From contig JAIYAT010000017.1 in NCBI GenBank assembly GCA_027488905.1, positions 124,001-188,000 of the forward strand: 64,000 nt of DNA, written 5' to 3'. This stretch comes from Bacteroidota bacterium (GTDB lineage: Bacteria > Bacteroidota > Bacteroidia > UKL13-3). A program made the translations under genes and the position numbers. Below are positions 26,814 through 36,373 of this stretch, piece after piece; positions within the stretch are counted from its first letter, which is position 1, and each line of letters begins with the position of its first letter. A model generated the notes under the pieces. That model was not told the origin of the DNA. It searched no databases and saw only the letters and a program-made list of their open reading frames with translations.

Positions 26814-27869
26814 ATGTTATTAAGTATAATTATTCCTGCATTCAATGTTGAATTATACATCGAGAGGTGTTTACTTACTTTAGATATACAAGACATCCCA
26901 AAAGAAGATTATGAAATAATAGTTGTCAATGATGGGAGCCCAGACAACTTATCCGAGGTAGTAAAAAAAAATCAAACGAAAATTCCAAACTTAATTTTAA
27001 TTAATCAGGATAATCAAGGAGTGTCTGGGGCTAGAAACAATGCTATTGGTATAGCTAAAGGTAAATATATTTTACCTATAGACCCTGATGATTATCTTAA
27101 AGAGAATTGTTTTAAAGGAATAATAGAAAAGGTAGAGAAATTTGATGCAGACATTGTTTTTCTTAAATATGAAAAAATTACGGACTCAGGGAAAGTAATA
27201 TGGGCACCTGATTTTTCAAAATTTGAAGAAATAACTCATTCAACATTAAACAGTTTTTTTGTTACCAAGGGCGAAAATAATGTTTTAAGTGATCCTGATA
27301 GAAGTTGGGCAATTTTATATAAGAAAGAAATTATTTCTAAAATGACTGAGCCTTATCCACTAAAGGTTCCTTTTCTTGAAGATGCAATTTTTTTGGTAAA
27401 ATATTTATGTTTTGCAAATTCAATTGCATTTGTTAGCAATGAGTTTTATAAAAGAACAATTAGACAAGGCTCTGCAACTAATTCTGATCTCATACATACT
27501 AAAGAAGCAAATCTAGGTTTTGAATTGGGCATTAAACATTTAATTGATTTTAGAAGTGAAATTCAAAAGTCTAATGTTGATGTTCAGCGCAAAGCATATC
27601 TAAATCAAATTATAATTAAGTTCCAACTATTACACCTTAAATCTGAAATGCGTTTTAATGATAAGCAATTATTTAAGAAAATAATTAGTAATTATTCGAT
27701 GCAATTAAAAGGAATTGATTTAGAGGGTGTTAGAAGTCCATATTGGTTTTTAGGTTTTACAATTAAGTATTTCCCCTCATTTTTTTATTTTGCAATTTTT
27801 CTTCAAGAAATAAATGCTTACAGATTAAATTTAATTCCAAAGCTAAAATCTATTTTTAGGCTATTTTAA
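26814..27869 (+). CDS. Family 2 glycosyltransferase
   Basis: A GT-A enzyme with SIIIPAFNVE at residues 4-13, VVNDGSPDN near 37-45, a QGVSGARN segment near 69-76 and the metal-site IDPDDYL near 88-94. This EpsJ/WcaA-like pattern is common in exopolysaccharide and O-glycan loci. A hydrophobic stretch near 325-340 may touch the membrane. It is the last gene before the deacetylase/amidation block, which starts 55 bases later. Confidence 0.87.
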   Translation: MLLSIIIPAFNVELYIERCLLTLDIQDIPKEDYEIIVVNDGSPDNLSEVVKKNQTKIPNLILINQDNQGVSGARNNAIGIAKGKYILPIDPDDYLKENCFKGIIEKVEKFDADIVFLKYEKITDSGKVIWAPDFSKFEEITHSTLNSFFVTKGENNVLSDPDRSWAILYKKEIISKMTEPYPLKVPFLEDAIFLVKYLCFANSIAFVSNEFYKRTIRQGSATNSDLIHTKEANLGFELGIKHLIDFRSEIQKSNVDVQRKAYLNQIIIKFQLLHLKSEMRFNDKQLFKKIISNYSMQLKGIDLEGVRSPYWFLGFTIKYFPSFFYFAIFLQEINAYRLNLIPKLKSIFRLF

Positions 27870-27924
27870 CTTTTTTGTTTCATAAGTATTTGAAAAATAA
27901 ATTTTTATAAAATAGCCAACACCA

Positions 27925-29025
27925 ATGTTATCCAATTTAAAATCCTATATAACTGCGACCAAAACGAATTATAATGGTAAAAGGTTAAAAGGCAAATACC
28001 TTATTATTGAATCGGATGATTGGGGTGCAATTCGCATGCCATCAATAGATTCACTTAAGGAGTTTGAAAAGTCGGGACTTGACCTTAACAAGAGTGTTTA
28101 TAAATATGATGCACTTGAATCTGAATCAGATTTAGAATATTTGTTTGAAGTGCTCTTGAAATTCAATGATTATAGAGGCAATCATCCTTGCATTACCGCA
28201 AATACGATTGTAGCAAATCCTGATTTTGAAAAAATTGAAAGTAGCGGGTTTAAAGATTATTTTTTTGAACCCTACACTAAAACAATCGAAAGGTACCCTG
28301 AACATAAGCAAGTATACAATTTACATTTAAAAGGAAATGAATTAGGTGTTTTTATACCTCAATTTCATGGTAGAGAGCACCTTAATTATAAAAGATGGCT
28401 AAAAGTGTTGCAGGGAGGGAATGAAAAAGCGTTGCTTTGTTTTAAACATGGTGCAACCTACTCTGGGGAGGGCGACTATAGTTTTATGGAAGCTTATGAT
28501 TGGGACACTTTGGCAGATATTGAAGAACAAAAGCTGGTTATTGCTAATGGCTTGAATATCTTTGAACAATTATTTGGGTTCAAATCTAAGTCTTTTATAG
28601 CCCCTTGTTATAATTGGGACACACTTATAGAACCAAGCTTGGTGGCCAATGGTGTTGAGATTATTCAAGGATTAGGCAATCAATATGCTCCAACAGGGAA
28701 GTTTGATCGTTACCAAAAAATTCCACATAAATTTGGTGAAGTTAATAATAATGGACTTTTTTTTAATAGAAGAAATGTTTTCTTCGAACCTACTCATCTA
28801 CCTAGCAAAGATTGGGTTGGCGCAAGCTTAGCAAAAATAGATAATTCCTTCCTATTCAATAAACCGGCTGTTTTGTCCTCACATAGAATAAATTATATCG
28901 GATTTATTGATAAAAATAATAGATCTAATAATTTAAAAATGCTAGAAGAACTTTTGAAAAAAGTTTTGAAAAAGTGGCCAGATGTTCAATTTATTTCAAC
29001 AGATAAGATTAAAGACGTTCAATGA
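27925..29025 (+). CDS. Divergent NodB-like polysaccharide deacetylase (paralog 1)
   Basis: The protein has the hallmarks of the glycoside hydrolase/deacetylase barrel in an unusual spacing: an Asp pair in IIESDDWG (27-34), a metal-site QFHGREH at 146-152 giving His-x3-His, an APCYNWDTL segment near 231, and SSHRINYIG at 318-326. There is no signal peptide, so it would act in the cytoplasm on a nucleotide- or lipid-linked sugar. It shares these motifs and overall length with the gene at 34,186. It overlaps the CapA-like gene by four bases (ATGA). Deacetylase activity is inferred, not shown. Confidence 0.7.
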   Translation: MLSNLKSYITATKTNYNGKRLKGKYLIIESDDWGAIRMPSIDSLKEFEKSGLDLNKSVYKYDALESESDLEYLFEVLLKFNDYRGNHPCITANTIVANPDFEKIESSGFKDYFFEPYTKTIERYPEHKQVYNLHLKGNELGVFIPQFHGREHLNYKRWLKVLQGGNEKALLCFKHGATYSGEGDYSFMEAYDWDTLADIEEQKLVIANGLNIFEQLFGFKSKSFIAPCYNWDTLIEPSLVANGVEIIQGLGNQYAPTGKFDRYQKIPHKFGEVNNNGLFFNRRNVFFEPTHLPSKDWVGASLAKIDNSFLFNKPAVLSSHRINYIGFIDKNNRSNNLKMLEELLKKVLKKWPDVQFISTDKIKDVQ

Positions 29026-30149
29026 AGGTGAAAATAGGATTTACAGGCGATTTTTGTCCGTGGCTTAGAATGGAGCAGTTAATTAAGGAGGGTAATTGGT
29101 CACCCTTATTGGAAACAGTGCAGCCATTTTTTCTTGAAAATGATTATAATATAATTGATTTGGAAGCGCCACTTACGCCTCCCATAAATCCAATCAAAAA
29201 AACAGGCCCTCATATCAATGCATTGCCTGAATCTGCAAAAATTTTAAACTACTTAAATACGAAACTGGTTGTTACTTCAAATAACCATATGATGGATTAT
29301 GGGGTAGATGGTTTAAATAGTACCTATGATGCGCTTAAAAAACACAATATTAATTGGGTAGGATCAGGACTGAACCTACAAAATGCAATTAAACCTTTTG
29401 TATTTGAACAGAATGGTTTGAGTTTTGGAATTATCAATGCTACAGAAAATGAGTGGACAACCACACAAGGTGCAAAACCTGGGTGTGCTCCAATTGATCC
29501 TGTTTTGATATTTAACGCTATTCAAAGCATACGTTCAAAGGTTGATTTTGTTATAATTGTGGCTCATGGAGGTCATGAACACTACGAATTGCCAAGTCCG
29601 AGAATCAAAAAGTTATATAGGTTTTTTGTTGATGCAGGTGCCAATGCTGTAATTGCACATCACACGCATATTATTTCTGGTTTTGAACACTATAAAAATG
29701 CGCCTATTTACTATAGTTTAGGCAATTTTTGTTTTGATTGGGAAGGCTTAAGAAATGGTACTTGGAATAAAGGAATGATGGTAAGGTTAAGCTTTGAAAA
29801 GGGATTACCTGTCCAAGATGAAAGATTTTATATCCATCACATGGACGATTTTATTGGAACCCGCATGCTGCCTTTTAATGAGCAAAAGGAATTAGAAGAG
29901 AAGGTAGAAGCATTGAATTTGATAATTTCTGATGATGAAAAACTTGAGGCTTCCTACGAAATATTCTTAAAGCAAAAAACAAGGGTATTCAATACTTGGA
30001 TAGAGCCTTATCAAGGTAAAATACTTGCTGGTTTGCATGTTAAAGGTTTAATTCCATCCTTAATGAGCAAAAGCAAACGTAGATTATTGCTTAATTTAAC
30101 CCGTTGCGAATCTCATAGAGACATATTAATTAAAGCATTAGAAGAATAA
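29022..30149 (+). CDS. CapA-like (PGA_cap) metallophosphoesterase-fold protein
   Basis: The calcineurin-like PGA_cap pattern is clear: FTGDF at 7-11, the TSNNHMMDYG metal-site near 85-94, AHGGHEHY near 181-188 and AHHTHIISG near 212-220, then YSLGNFCFD. CapA and PgsA proteins take part in poly-gamma-glutamate synthesis or anchoring, and homologues occur in many capsule loci with unknown chemistry. No signal peptide or membrane anchor is visible, unlike Bacillus CapA. It sits between a deacetylase-like gene and an AsnB-like gene, which suggests a role in an amide or amino-acid modification of the glycan. Confidence 0.8.
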   Translation: MKVKIGFTGDFCPWLRMEQLIKEGNWSPLLETVQPFFLENDYNIIDLEAPLTPPINPIKKTGPHINALPESAKILNYLNTKLVVTSNNHMMDYGVDGLNSTYDALKKHNINWVGSGLNLQNAIKPFVFEQNGLSFGIINATENEWTTTQGAKPGCAPIDPVLIFNAIQSIRSKVDFVIIVAHGGHEHYELPSPRIKKLYRFFVDAGANAVIAHHTHIISGFEHYKNAPIYYSLGNFCFDWEGLRNGTWNKGMMVRLSFEKGLPVQDERFYIHHMDDFIGTRMLPFNEQKELEEKVEALNLIISDDEKLEASYEIFLKQKTRVFNTWIEPYQGKILAGLHVKGLIPSLMSKSKRRLLLNLTRCESHRDILIKALEE

Positions 30150-30151
30150 TT

Positions 30152-32047
30152 ATGTGCGGTTTTACAGGATATTATTTATTTGAAGGAAAAAAGGAAAGAA
30201 GCAATCGGCAAATTGCTGAAATGCTAGCTATACAAAAGCACCGTGGACCCGACGATTCTGGTATTACCGCCATTGATACAATCGGACAAAGGGTGCAAGA
30301 GCTTCATGGGAATTTGCCAGTTGAATTTGATTTCGATGCAAATTTGATTTTTGGTTTCAATCGATTGAGTATTTTAGATTTGAGCCAAAATGGCCACCAA
30401 CCTATGTTTGGCGCTGAAGGGAAAGTGGTATTGATGATGAATGGTGAAATCTACAATGCCTTTGATTTTAAACCCGCTTTGCAAGAGAAAGGATATCAAT
30501 TTAAAAGCACTACCGATACGGAAGTTGTTCTTAATTTATATTTGGAGTTTGGTATTGATGTAATGCTTGAGAAGCTAAACGGGATGTTTGCCATTGCCAT
30601 ATATGATGCTAGAATTGGAAAACTATTTATAGCTAGAGATAGATTTGGGATCAAACCTATTTATATAGCGAAACAAAACGGGATGTTGGCTTTTGGTTCA
30701 GAAATGAAAAGCTTTAAAGCCATTCCAGGTTTTAAATTCGAATTGAACCAACAAGGTTTAGATGAATTTTTATTGTTTAGAAATTTAATCAATGACACGC
30801 TATTCGATGGCATACATAATCTTCAACAGGGTACTTATCTTATTGTAAATCCGGATGGTTCGGTTCAAGCCAAAATATACTATGATTTAAATGAGGAAGG
30901 CATTCAGAAGCTTGAAGGGTCAGATGCCAAGGAGAGAATTGAAAAAGCACTTGAGGCAAGTGTGAAAAGCCAATTGATTAGCGATGTAAAGTTGGGTTGT
31001 CAACTGTCGGGAGGTGTGGATTCTTCGCTTGTTACTTGGTATGCCAATCAATTAAAAGGCGGGGCTGAGTTAGAAACTATTTCAATTATATTTGAGGAAA
31101 AGGCTTATTCTGAAGAAAAATACATTGATAGGGTTGCATCTGATTTGAACCTAAAGGCTCATAAGTTTATTTTAAACGAGCAAACCTATTTTGAGCTGTT
31201 AGATAAAGCTTCTTGGCATTTTGAGCAGCCAGTGAACCATCCAAATACCATCGGGATTTACTTGCTTAGCAAATTTGCAAGAGAACATTTAACAGTGCTT
31301 TTAAGTGGTGAGGGTGCTGATGAATTGTTGGCAGGATATGAACGTTTTGCCAACCTAACTCAAAATCCATTAGCAACAAGAAACTTTTGGGCTAAATTAA
31401 AGCAGAACCTTCATCACCCAATGGCCTATTTAAATACCAGTTTGGGCGAAGAAGAAAGAATCATTATGGGCAATTCCTTTGGTTCCATTAGTAATGCCTT
31501 TGAAATCAAAAAGGGATTCTCAGTTGATAAAGCTTTACAGAATCGACGGAAAATTTTGCATGGACTTAAAGGCAATCTTTTTGATAAGCAAAGGAAGTAT
31601 GAATTGCTTACTTATTTGCCAGATTTACTCATGCGCCAAGATAAAATGAGTATGGCTAGTAGCATCGAAAATAGGGTGCCATTTTTGGATAATGATTTAG
31701 TTTCTTTGGGACTTTCTTTACCACAAGAAAGTTTGATACGTTCTCACAATAATAGATTGGAAGGCAAGTTTGCTCTTAAAACAATTTGTGCAGATAAATT
31801 TGATACTTCTTTTGCCTTTAGAGATAAAATGGGCTTTGGAATTCCAATAAGAAGATTTTTGGGATCTAATTCATTTGAGAAGAGGTGGAATGATGAGATT
31901 TTTCCTGGGCTTAAGCGTCGTGGTGCTTTCGAACCGAACACGGTGGCTAACAAGTTTCAACAAATGAAAACAGGCGACCCTGCAGCTGCAGAACTTATTT
32001 GGTTGATGACCTCTTTTGAAATTTGGGCAACACAATATTTAAACTAA
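30152..32047 (+). CDS. asnB: Asparagine-synthase-like amidotransferase (second copy)
   Basis: Cys2 is the glutaminase nucleophile, with HRGPDDSG at 30-37 and the ATP-binding SGGVDSS near 286-292. At 631 residues it is divergent from the copy at 22,554, so the pair is not a recent duplication. It follows the CapA-like gene after two bases and precedes an ATP-grasp gene after three. The context favours amide formation on a uronic or amino-acid carboxyl of the glycan over free asparagine supply. Confidence 0.88.
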   Translation: MCGFTGYYLFEGKKERSNRQIAEMLAIQKHRGPDDSGITAIDTIGQRVQELHGNLPVEFDFDANLIFGFNRLSILDLSQNGHQPMFGAEGKVVLMMNGEIYNAFDFKPALQEKGYQFKSTTDTEVVLNLYLEFGIDVMLEKLNGMFAIAIYDARIGKLFIARDRFGIKPIYIAKQNGMLAFGSEMKSFKAIPGFKFELNQQGLDEFLLFRNLINDTLFDGIHNLQQGTYLIVNPDGSVQAKIYYDLNEEGIQKLEGSDAKERIEKALEASVKSQLISDVKLGCQLSGGVDSSLVTWYANQLKGGAELETISIIFEEKAYSEEKYIDRVASDLNLKAHKFILNEQTYFELLDKASWHFEQPVNHPNTIGIYLLSKFAREHLTVLLSGEGADELLAGYERFANLTQNPLATRNFWAKLKQNLHHPMAYLNTSLGEEERIIMGNSFGSISNAFEIKKGFSVDKALQNRRKILHGLKGNLFDKQRKYELLTYLPDLLMRQDKMSMASSIENRVPFLDNDLVSLGLSLPQESLIRSHNNRLEGKFALKTICADKFDTSFAFRDKMGFGIPIRRFLGSNSFEKRWNDEIFPGLKRRGAFEPNTVANKFQQMKTGDPAAAELIWLMTSFEIWATQYLN

Positions 32048-32050
32048 AAG

Positions 32051-33061
32051 ATGATAGCAATACATCCTACAAAAGGTTCATTTAGTGATAGGTGGATTGC
32101 CTATTGCCAAAAAAATAATATTTCATTCAAGCTCGTAAATTGTTATAGTAACGATATCATCAATGAATTGAAAGGCTGCAATGCATTAATGTGGCACTTT
32201 AGCCAGAACATTCCTACAGATATTTTATTAGCAAAAACGATAGTATATACTTGTTTTCAAATGGGCTTGAAGTTTTTTCCAGATTTTAATACTTCATGGC
32301 ATTTTGATGATAAAGTTTCCCAGAAATATTTATTAGAAATGTCTGGAAGTCCTTTCGTGCCAACCTGGGTTTTTTATAATAAAAAGGATGCTATTAAATG
32401 GGCAAATGAAACTACTTTTCCAAAAGTGTTCAAACTAAAAGGGGGTGCAGGGGCACAAAACGTTGTACTTGTGCGAAACCTAACACAATGCATTAGTCTA
32501 ATTAAAAAAGCATTTGGAAGAGGTTTTTCAAATTATGATGCACTTGGAAGTTTAAAAGAACGTTGGCGAAAATATCGTTTAGGTTTGGTAACGTTTTATG
32601 AAGTTTTTAAAGGATTTATAAGGCTATTTGAAAAGCCCGATTACATAAAGGTTAAAGGGAGGGATTTTGGATACGTTTATTTCCAAGAATTCATTCCTAA
32701 CAATGATTCAGATATCAGAATCGTTGTGATTGGTGACAATGCCTTTGGTATCAAACGCATGGTAAGGGAAAATGATTTTAGAGCATCAGGGAGTGGTTCA
32801 ATTATATTTGATAAAGCCCAAATAGACGAGCGTTGTGTTGCATTGGCTTTTGGTTTGACCCAACAATTGAAAGCGCAATGCTTAGCCTTTGATTATGTAA
32901 TGGATAAATCTAATAATCCTTTGTTAATTGAAATAAGTTATGGGTATGCGGTGGCTGCTTATGATAAATGTGAAGGCTATTGGGATAGTCAATTGAATTG
33001 GTACCCTGAATCTTTTGACCATTGTGGTTGGATGGTTGATTTAGTGATAAAAAATAAGTAA
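32051..33061 (+). CDS. ATP-grasp carboxylate-amine ligase-like protein
   Basis: The ATP-grasp glycine-rich loop KLKGGAGAQNV (about 127-137) follows a KVFKL strand, and the acidic metal site includes IEISYG near 293. These occupy the expected places for RimK/D-Ala-D-Ala-ligase-fold enzymes, which form amide or peptide bonds through an acyl phosphate. It lies three bases after an AsnB-like gene. The likely role is to join an amino acid or amine to a sugar acid. The substrate cannot be read from the sequence, and no signal peptide is present. Confidence 0.75.
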   Translation: MIAIHPTKGSFSDRWIAYCQKNNISFKLVNCYSNDIINELKGCNALMWHFSQNIPTDILLAKTIVYTCFQMGLKFFPDFNTSWHFDDKVSQKYLLEMSGSPFVPTWVFYNKKDAIKWANETTFPKVFKLKGGAGAQNVVLVRNLTQCISLIKKAFGRGFSNYDALGSLKERWRKYRLGLVTFYEVFKGFIRLFEKPDYIKVKGRDFGYVYFQEFIPNNDSDIRIVVIGDNAFGIKRMVRENDFRASGSGSIIFDKAQIDERCVALAFGLTQQLKAQCLAFDYVMDKSNNPLLIEISYGYAVAAYDKCEGYWDSQLNWYPESFDHCGWMVDLVIKNK

Positions 33062-33083
33062 AAAAACTACTCAGAATAAATAA

Positions 33084-34193
33084 TTGACAAGGGAAAAGCA
33101 TATAGTTTTGGTTATTCCTTCTCTTCAGGCAGGGGGAATGGAGAGGGTAATGACAGAGGTTGCAAATTATCTAGTGAGTAACCCTGCCTATAAAATAACA
33201 TTGGTTTTGTATGGAATTTCTAGAGAAATATTTTACCATCTTGATCCAAGCGTTGACGTAATTAAGCCTAGTTTTCTTTTTGATAATAACAAGCGATTTT
33301 TAAGCACTCTAAAAACCTTGGCATTTTTGAGAAGAACTTTTAATAAAATTAAACCAGATCGCATTTTAAGTTTTGGTGAGTTATGGAATAATTTTGTAAT
33401 GATTGCCATATTAGGAACCAAGTACCAAGTAATTTTATCAGATCGTTCTCAACCTGATAAAGGCTTAGGTGCTTTTCATGAAAGGTTAAGAAAAATATTA
33501 TATCCAAAAGCTTTTGGTATAATAGCGCAGACTCATAAAGCACTTGAAATTTATAAAAAAAAGTACAAACACACCAACATAAAGGTGATTGGAAATCCAA
33601 TACGCTCTATTGAATCTACAGGATTGAAAAGAGAAAACATCATACTTTCAGTTGGGCGACTCATTAAATCCAAAAACCATGAAGCCTTAATTAGAATCTT
33701 TTCTAACTTGAAAGGCGCTTATACTTGGAAACTAGTAATTGTGGGCTATGACCATCTAAAACAACAAAACCAAAAACACTTAGAGGCTTTAGCCGATGAA
33801 CTTGGTGTGAAGGATAGAGTTGAGTTTGCAGGAAAGCAAAAGGATGTAGATTCTTATTACTTAATGAGTAAAATTTTTGCTTTTACCTCTCAATCGGAAG
33901 GATTTCCTAATGTTGTAGGGGAGGCAATGGCTTCCGGATTACCAATAATTTCCTATGATTGTGTGGCAGGCCCTTCTGATTTGATAGAGGACGGTTTTAA
34001 TGGGTTTTTAATCCCACTCAATGATGAATTGTTATTTTTAGAAAAATTGCAGCAAATGATTGAAAATCCTGAATTGCTTAATCAATTTGGTTCAAATTCA
34101 TTAATTAAAGTTAGTGAGTTTGAACCTTCTGGAATAATGCAAAAATTTGAGTGTTTTCTAACCTATAAATTAAAAATATCAGATAATGAGTAA
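33084..34193 (+). CDS. GT4 glycosyltransferase
   Basis: This is a typical GT4 enzyme. VIPSLQAGGMERVM (about 9-22) forms the glycine-rich acceptor-side loop, SVGRLIKSKNHE near 190-201 opens the donor domain, and SQSEGFPNVVGEAMASG near 269-285 is the EX7E nucleotide-sugar motif. The start is the TTG at 33,084. Its 3' end overlaps the second deacetylase-like gene by eight bases. It is placed between the ATP-grasp gene and that deacetylase, so it belongs to the same block. Donor unknown. Confidence 0.9.
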   Translation: MTREKHIVLVIPSLQAGGMERVMTEVANYLVSNPAYKITLVLYGISREIFYHLDPSVDVIKPSFLFDNNKRFLSTLKTLAFLRRTFNKIKPDRILSFGELWNNFVMIAILGTKYQVILSDRSQPDKGLGAFHERLRKILYPKAFGIIAQTHKALEIYKKKYKHTNIKVIGNPIRSIESTGLKRENIILSVGRLIKSKNHEALIRIFSNLKGAYTWKLVIVGYDHLKQQNQKHLEALADELGVKDRVEFAGKQKDVDSYYLMSKIFAFTSQSEGFPNVVGEAMASGLPIISYDCVAGPSDLIEDGFNGFLIPLNDELLFLEKLQQMIENPELLNQFGSNSLIKVSEFEPSGIMQKFECFLTYKLKISDNE

Positions 34194-35307
34194 GAGAATT
34201 AAAAAAATCATAAGAAATCTATCCAACATACCTGGATGGAAGACAAAGAGAAAGTTGTTAATAATAGAATCGGATGACTGGGGCAGTGTTAGGATGCCAA
34301 ATTTGGGGGTTTTAAAAGATTTGAAAGCAAAGGGACTTGACTTAGAATCAGGAGATTCATTTAGGTACAATAATAACGATACGCTTGCTGGAACTAAAGA
34401 TTTTGAAATGCTGTTTGAAGTGCTAAACAAGCACAAGGATATCAATGGGAATTCGGCTATAATTACCGCAGTATCGGTTGTTGCAAATCCAGATTTTGAA
34501 AAAATTAAAGCAAACGATTTTAGAGAATATTATTTCGAAACATTTGATAAAACATTGGATCGTTATGGTTATCCAGAAGCATTTAACTGCTGGAAAGAAG
34601 GCATTGACAAAAAGCTATTTATCCCTCAGTTTCATGCAAGAGAACATTTAAATGTTCCCTTTTGGATGAGGGCACTGCAAAATAATGATTCTCACGCGCG
34701 AACAGCCTTTGAATATGGGATGTGGGGTTTTAACAATATTCATAAATATGGTTGTTATTATCAATCAGCATTTGATTTGGAATTTTTCGAGGATCTTAAG
34801 GCACAAGCAGAAACGATTACAAGCGGACTTCATTTATTTGAAAAGTTGTTTGGTTATAAAGCAACTTTTTTTGTTCCACCCAATGGGCCATTTAATAATA
34901 GTTTAGAGGAGCTTGCCTTTAAAGGCGGTATTAAATTTATTTCGGCTTCTAAGATTCAGGAGGAGCCTTTTGGAGAAGGCAAAACAAAGAAGAGGTTTCA
35001 TTATATTGGACAAAAGAATAGGTTCAAACAAATCTATTTAACACGTAATTGCATTTTTGAGCCTGGTTCTAAACAAAGAACTGATTGGGTGGATGCTTGC
35101 TTATCTGATATCGAAATTGCCTTTAATTGGAATAAACCTGCGGTAATAAGTTCGCATCGTGTAAACTATATTGGGCAGCTTAATCCCCTCAATAGAGAAA
35201 CAAGTTTAAAAAGTTTGGATGAGTTGTTGCGTAAAGTCAAATCTAAATGGCCTGAGGTAGAATTTATTAGCTCTCATGAGTTGGGAGAATTGGTAAATAT
35301 AAGGTAA
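34186..35307 (+). CDS. Divergent NodB-like polysaccharide deacetylase (paralog 2)
   Basis: Same architecture as the gene at 27,925: IIESDDWG (26-33), QFHAREHLN near 148-156, a VPPNGPFNN segment near 226-234, and SSHRVNYIG near 322-330. The two copies align along their whole length but are clearly diverged, so they probably act on different sugars. There is no signal peptide. The ATG overlaps the GT4 gene. Deacetylation of an N-acetyl sugar before amidation or N-acylation would fit the neighbours, but this is inference. Confidence 0.7.
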   Translation: MSKRIKKIIRNLSNIPGWKTKRKLLIIESDDWGSVRMPNLGVLKDLKAKGLDLESGDSFRYNNNDTLAGTKDFEMLFEVLNKHKDINGNSAIITAVSVVANPDFEKIKANDFREYYFETFDKTLDRYGYPEAFNCWKEGIDKKLFIPQFHAREHLNVPFWMRALQNNDSHARTAFEYGMWGFNNIHKYGCYYQSAFDLEFFEDLKAQAETITSGLHLFEKLFGYKATFFVPPNGPFNNSLEELAFKGGIKFISASKIQEEPFGEGKTKKRFHYIGQKNRFKQIYLTRNCIFEPGSKQRTDWVDACLSDIEIAFNWNKPAVISSHRVNYIGQLNPLNRETSLKSLDELLRKVKSKWPEVEFISSHELGELVNIR

Positions 35308-35404
35308 AAGAATAAATTAAATTTTAATTAAAGTAGATTTTTGAATCATTTAAAATAATTTCGAACTGCTCCAAATAAAAGACTATCAAATAGGGTTCTA
35401 AACT

Positions 35405-35412
35405 TATATTTG
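35405..35412 (+). promoter_or_regulatory. Candidate -7 element TATATTTG
   Basis: Perfect match to the Bacteroidota -7 consensus TAnnTTTG, 32 bases before the ATG at 35,445 and within a 137-base spacer. No clear -33 TTG lies at the usual distance, so this is a partial promoter by eye. Confidence 0.45.
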
Positions 35413-35444
35413 CTCTGAAATAAATTGAAAATTTACTCAAAATA

Positions 35445-36362
35445 ATGCAAAAAGTAATCGTTACAGGCGGTGCTGGCTTTATTGGCTCAGCAATAGTTCC
35501 AAAATTACAGAATTCAGGATACGACGTTTATGTGGTTGATAATCTTAGTTTTGGGAATAGGAGTTTCATAAATATTGATAGTGGAAATTTTTTTCATGTC
35601 GATATTAGAGAAGTGAATCAACTATTCGAAATATTCAAAGTAGTTTCACCTGACATAATTATTCACTTGGCAGCAATTCATTTTATACCATATTGCAATC
35701 AGAATCCATTTGAGTCTTCAGATATAAATATTCGAGGAACCATTAATGTATTAGAAGCAGCTAAGAAAATCACAAATCTTAAAAAGGTATTCTTTGCCTC
35801 CACCGCTGCTGTATACCCTATTTCAGATTCAAGTGTTTCTGAAATCCATCCTTTGCTACCTTTAGATATTTATGGTTTGAGTAAATTAGCTGGGGAACGT
35901 TTATTGCACGAGTTTTATCTTGAAACAAAAATTGACTCAATTGTTTGTAGATTTTTTAATGCCTTTGGTCCACAAGAAACAAACCCTCATTTAATTCCAG
36001 AAATTGAACGTCAGTTAAAAAGTGGAGTGCGACAAATTGAATTAGGTAACCTAACTCCCAAAAGAGATTTCATACATACCTATGATATGGCAAATGCGGT
36101 GCTAAAGCTTATAGGTTTAAGCAATGCTGGATATGATACTTTCAATTTGGGTAGAGGTATAGAATATTCAGTTACTGAGATAGTTGAATCTTTTGAGAAG
36201 ATTTTAAACGAGAAAATCGAAATAATTGTTGCCCCTGAGCGCGTGAGAAAAGTAGAACGGATGCATTTGCTAGCTGATGTCTCCAAATTAAAAGAAAAAA
36301 CTGGCTGGGAGCCTCAATGGACAATTGATCAGGGAATTGAGGATTTGATTAGTAATTGGTAA
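35445..36362 (+). CDS. NAD-dependent sugar epimerase/dehydratase (GalE-like)
   Basis: An extended SDR enzyme with the NAD loop GGAGFIGS at 8-15, the VDNLSFGN segment near 31-38 that binds the adenine ribose, and the catalytic YGLSK near 143-147. CRFFNAFGP near 165 matches the GalE/WbpP group. It probably converts a UDP-hexose or UDP-hexuronate at C4. It has a plausible promoter just upstream and so may start a new transcription unit. The exact substrate is unresolved. Confidence 0.82.
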   Translation: MQKVIVTGGAGFIGSAIVPKLQNSGYDVYVVDNLSFGNRSFINIDSGNFFHVDIREVNQLFEIFKVVSPDIIIHLAAIHFIPYCNQNPFESSDINIRGTINVLEAAKKITNLKKVFFASTAAVYPISDSSVSEIHPLLPLDIYGLSKLAGERLLHEFYLETKIDSIVCRFFNAFGPQETNPHLIPEIERQLKSGVRQIELGNLTPKRDFIHTYDMANAVLKLIGLSNAGYDTFNLGRGIEYSVTEIVESFEKILNEKIEIIVAPERVRKVERMHLLADVSKLKEKTGWEPQWTIDQGIEDLISNW

Positions 36363-36373
36363 CAACAATTATC

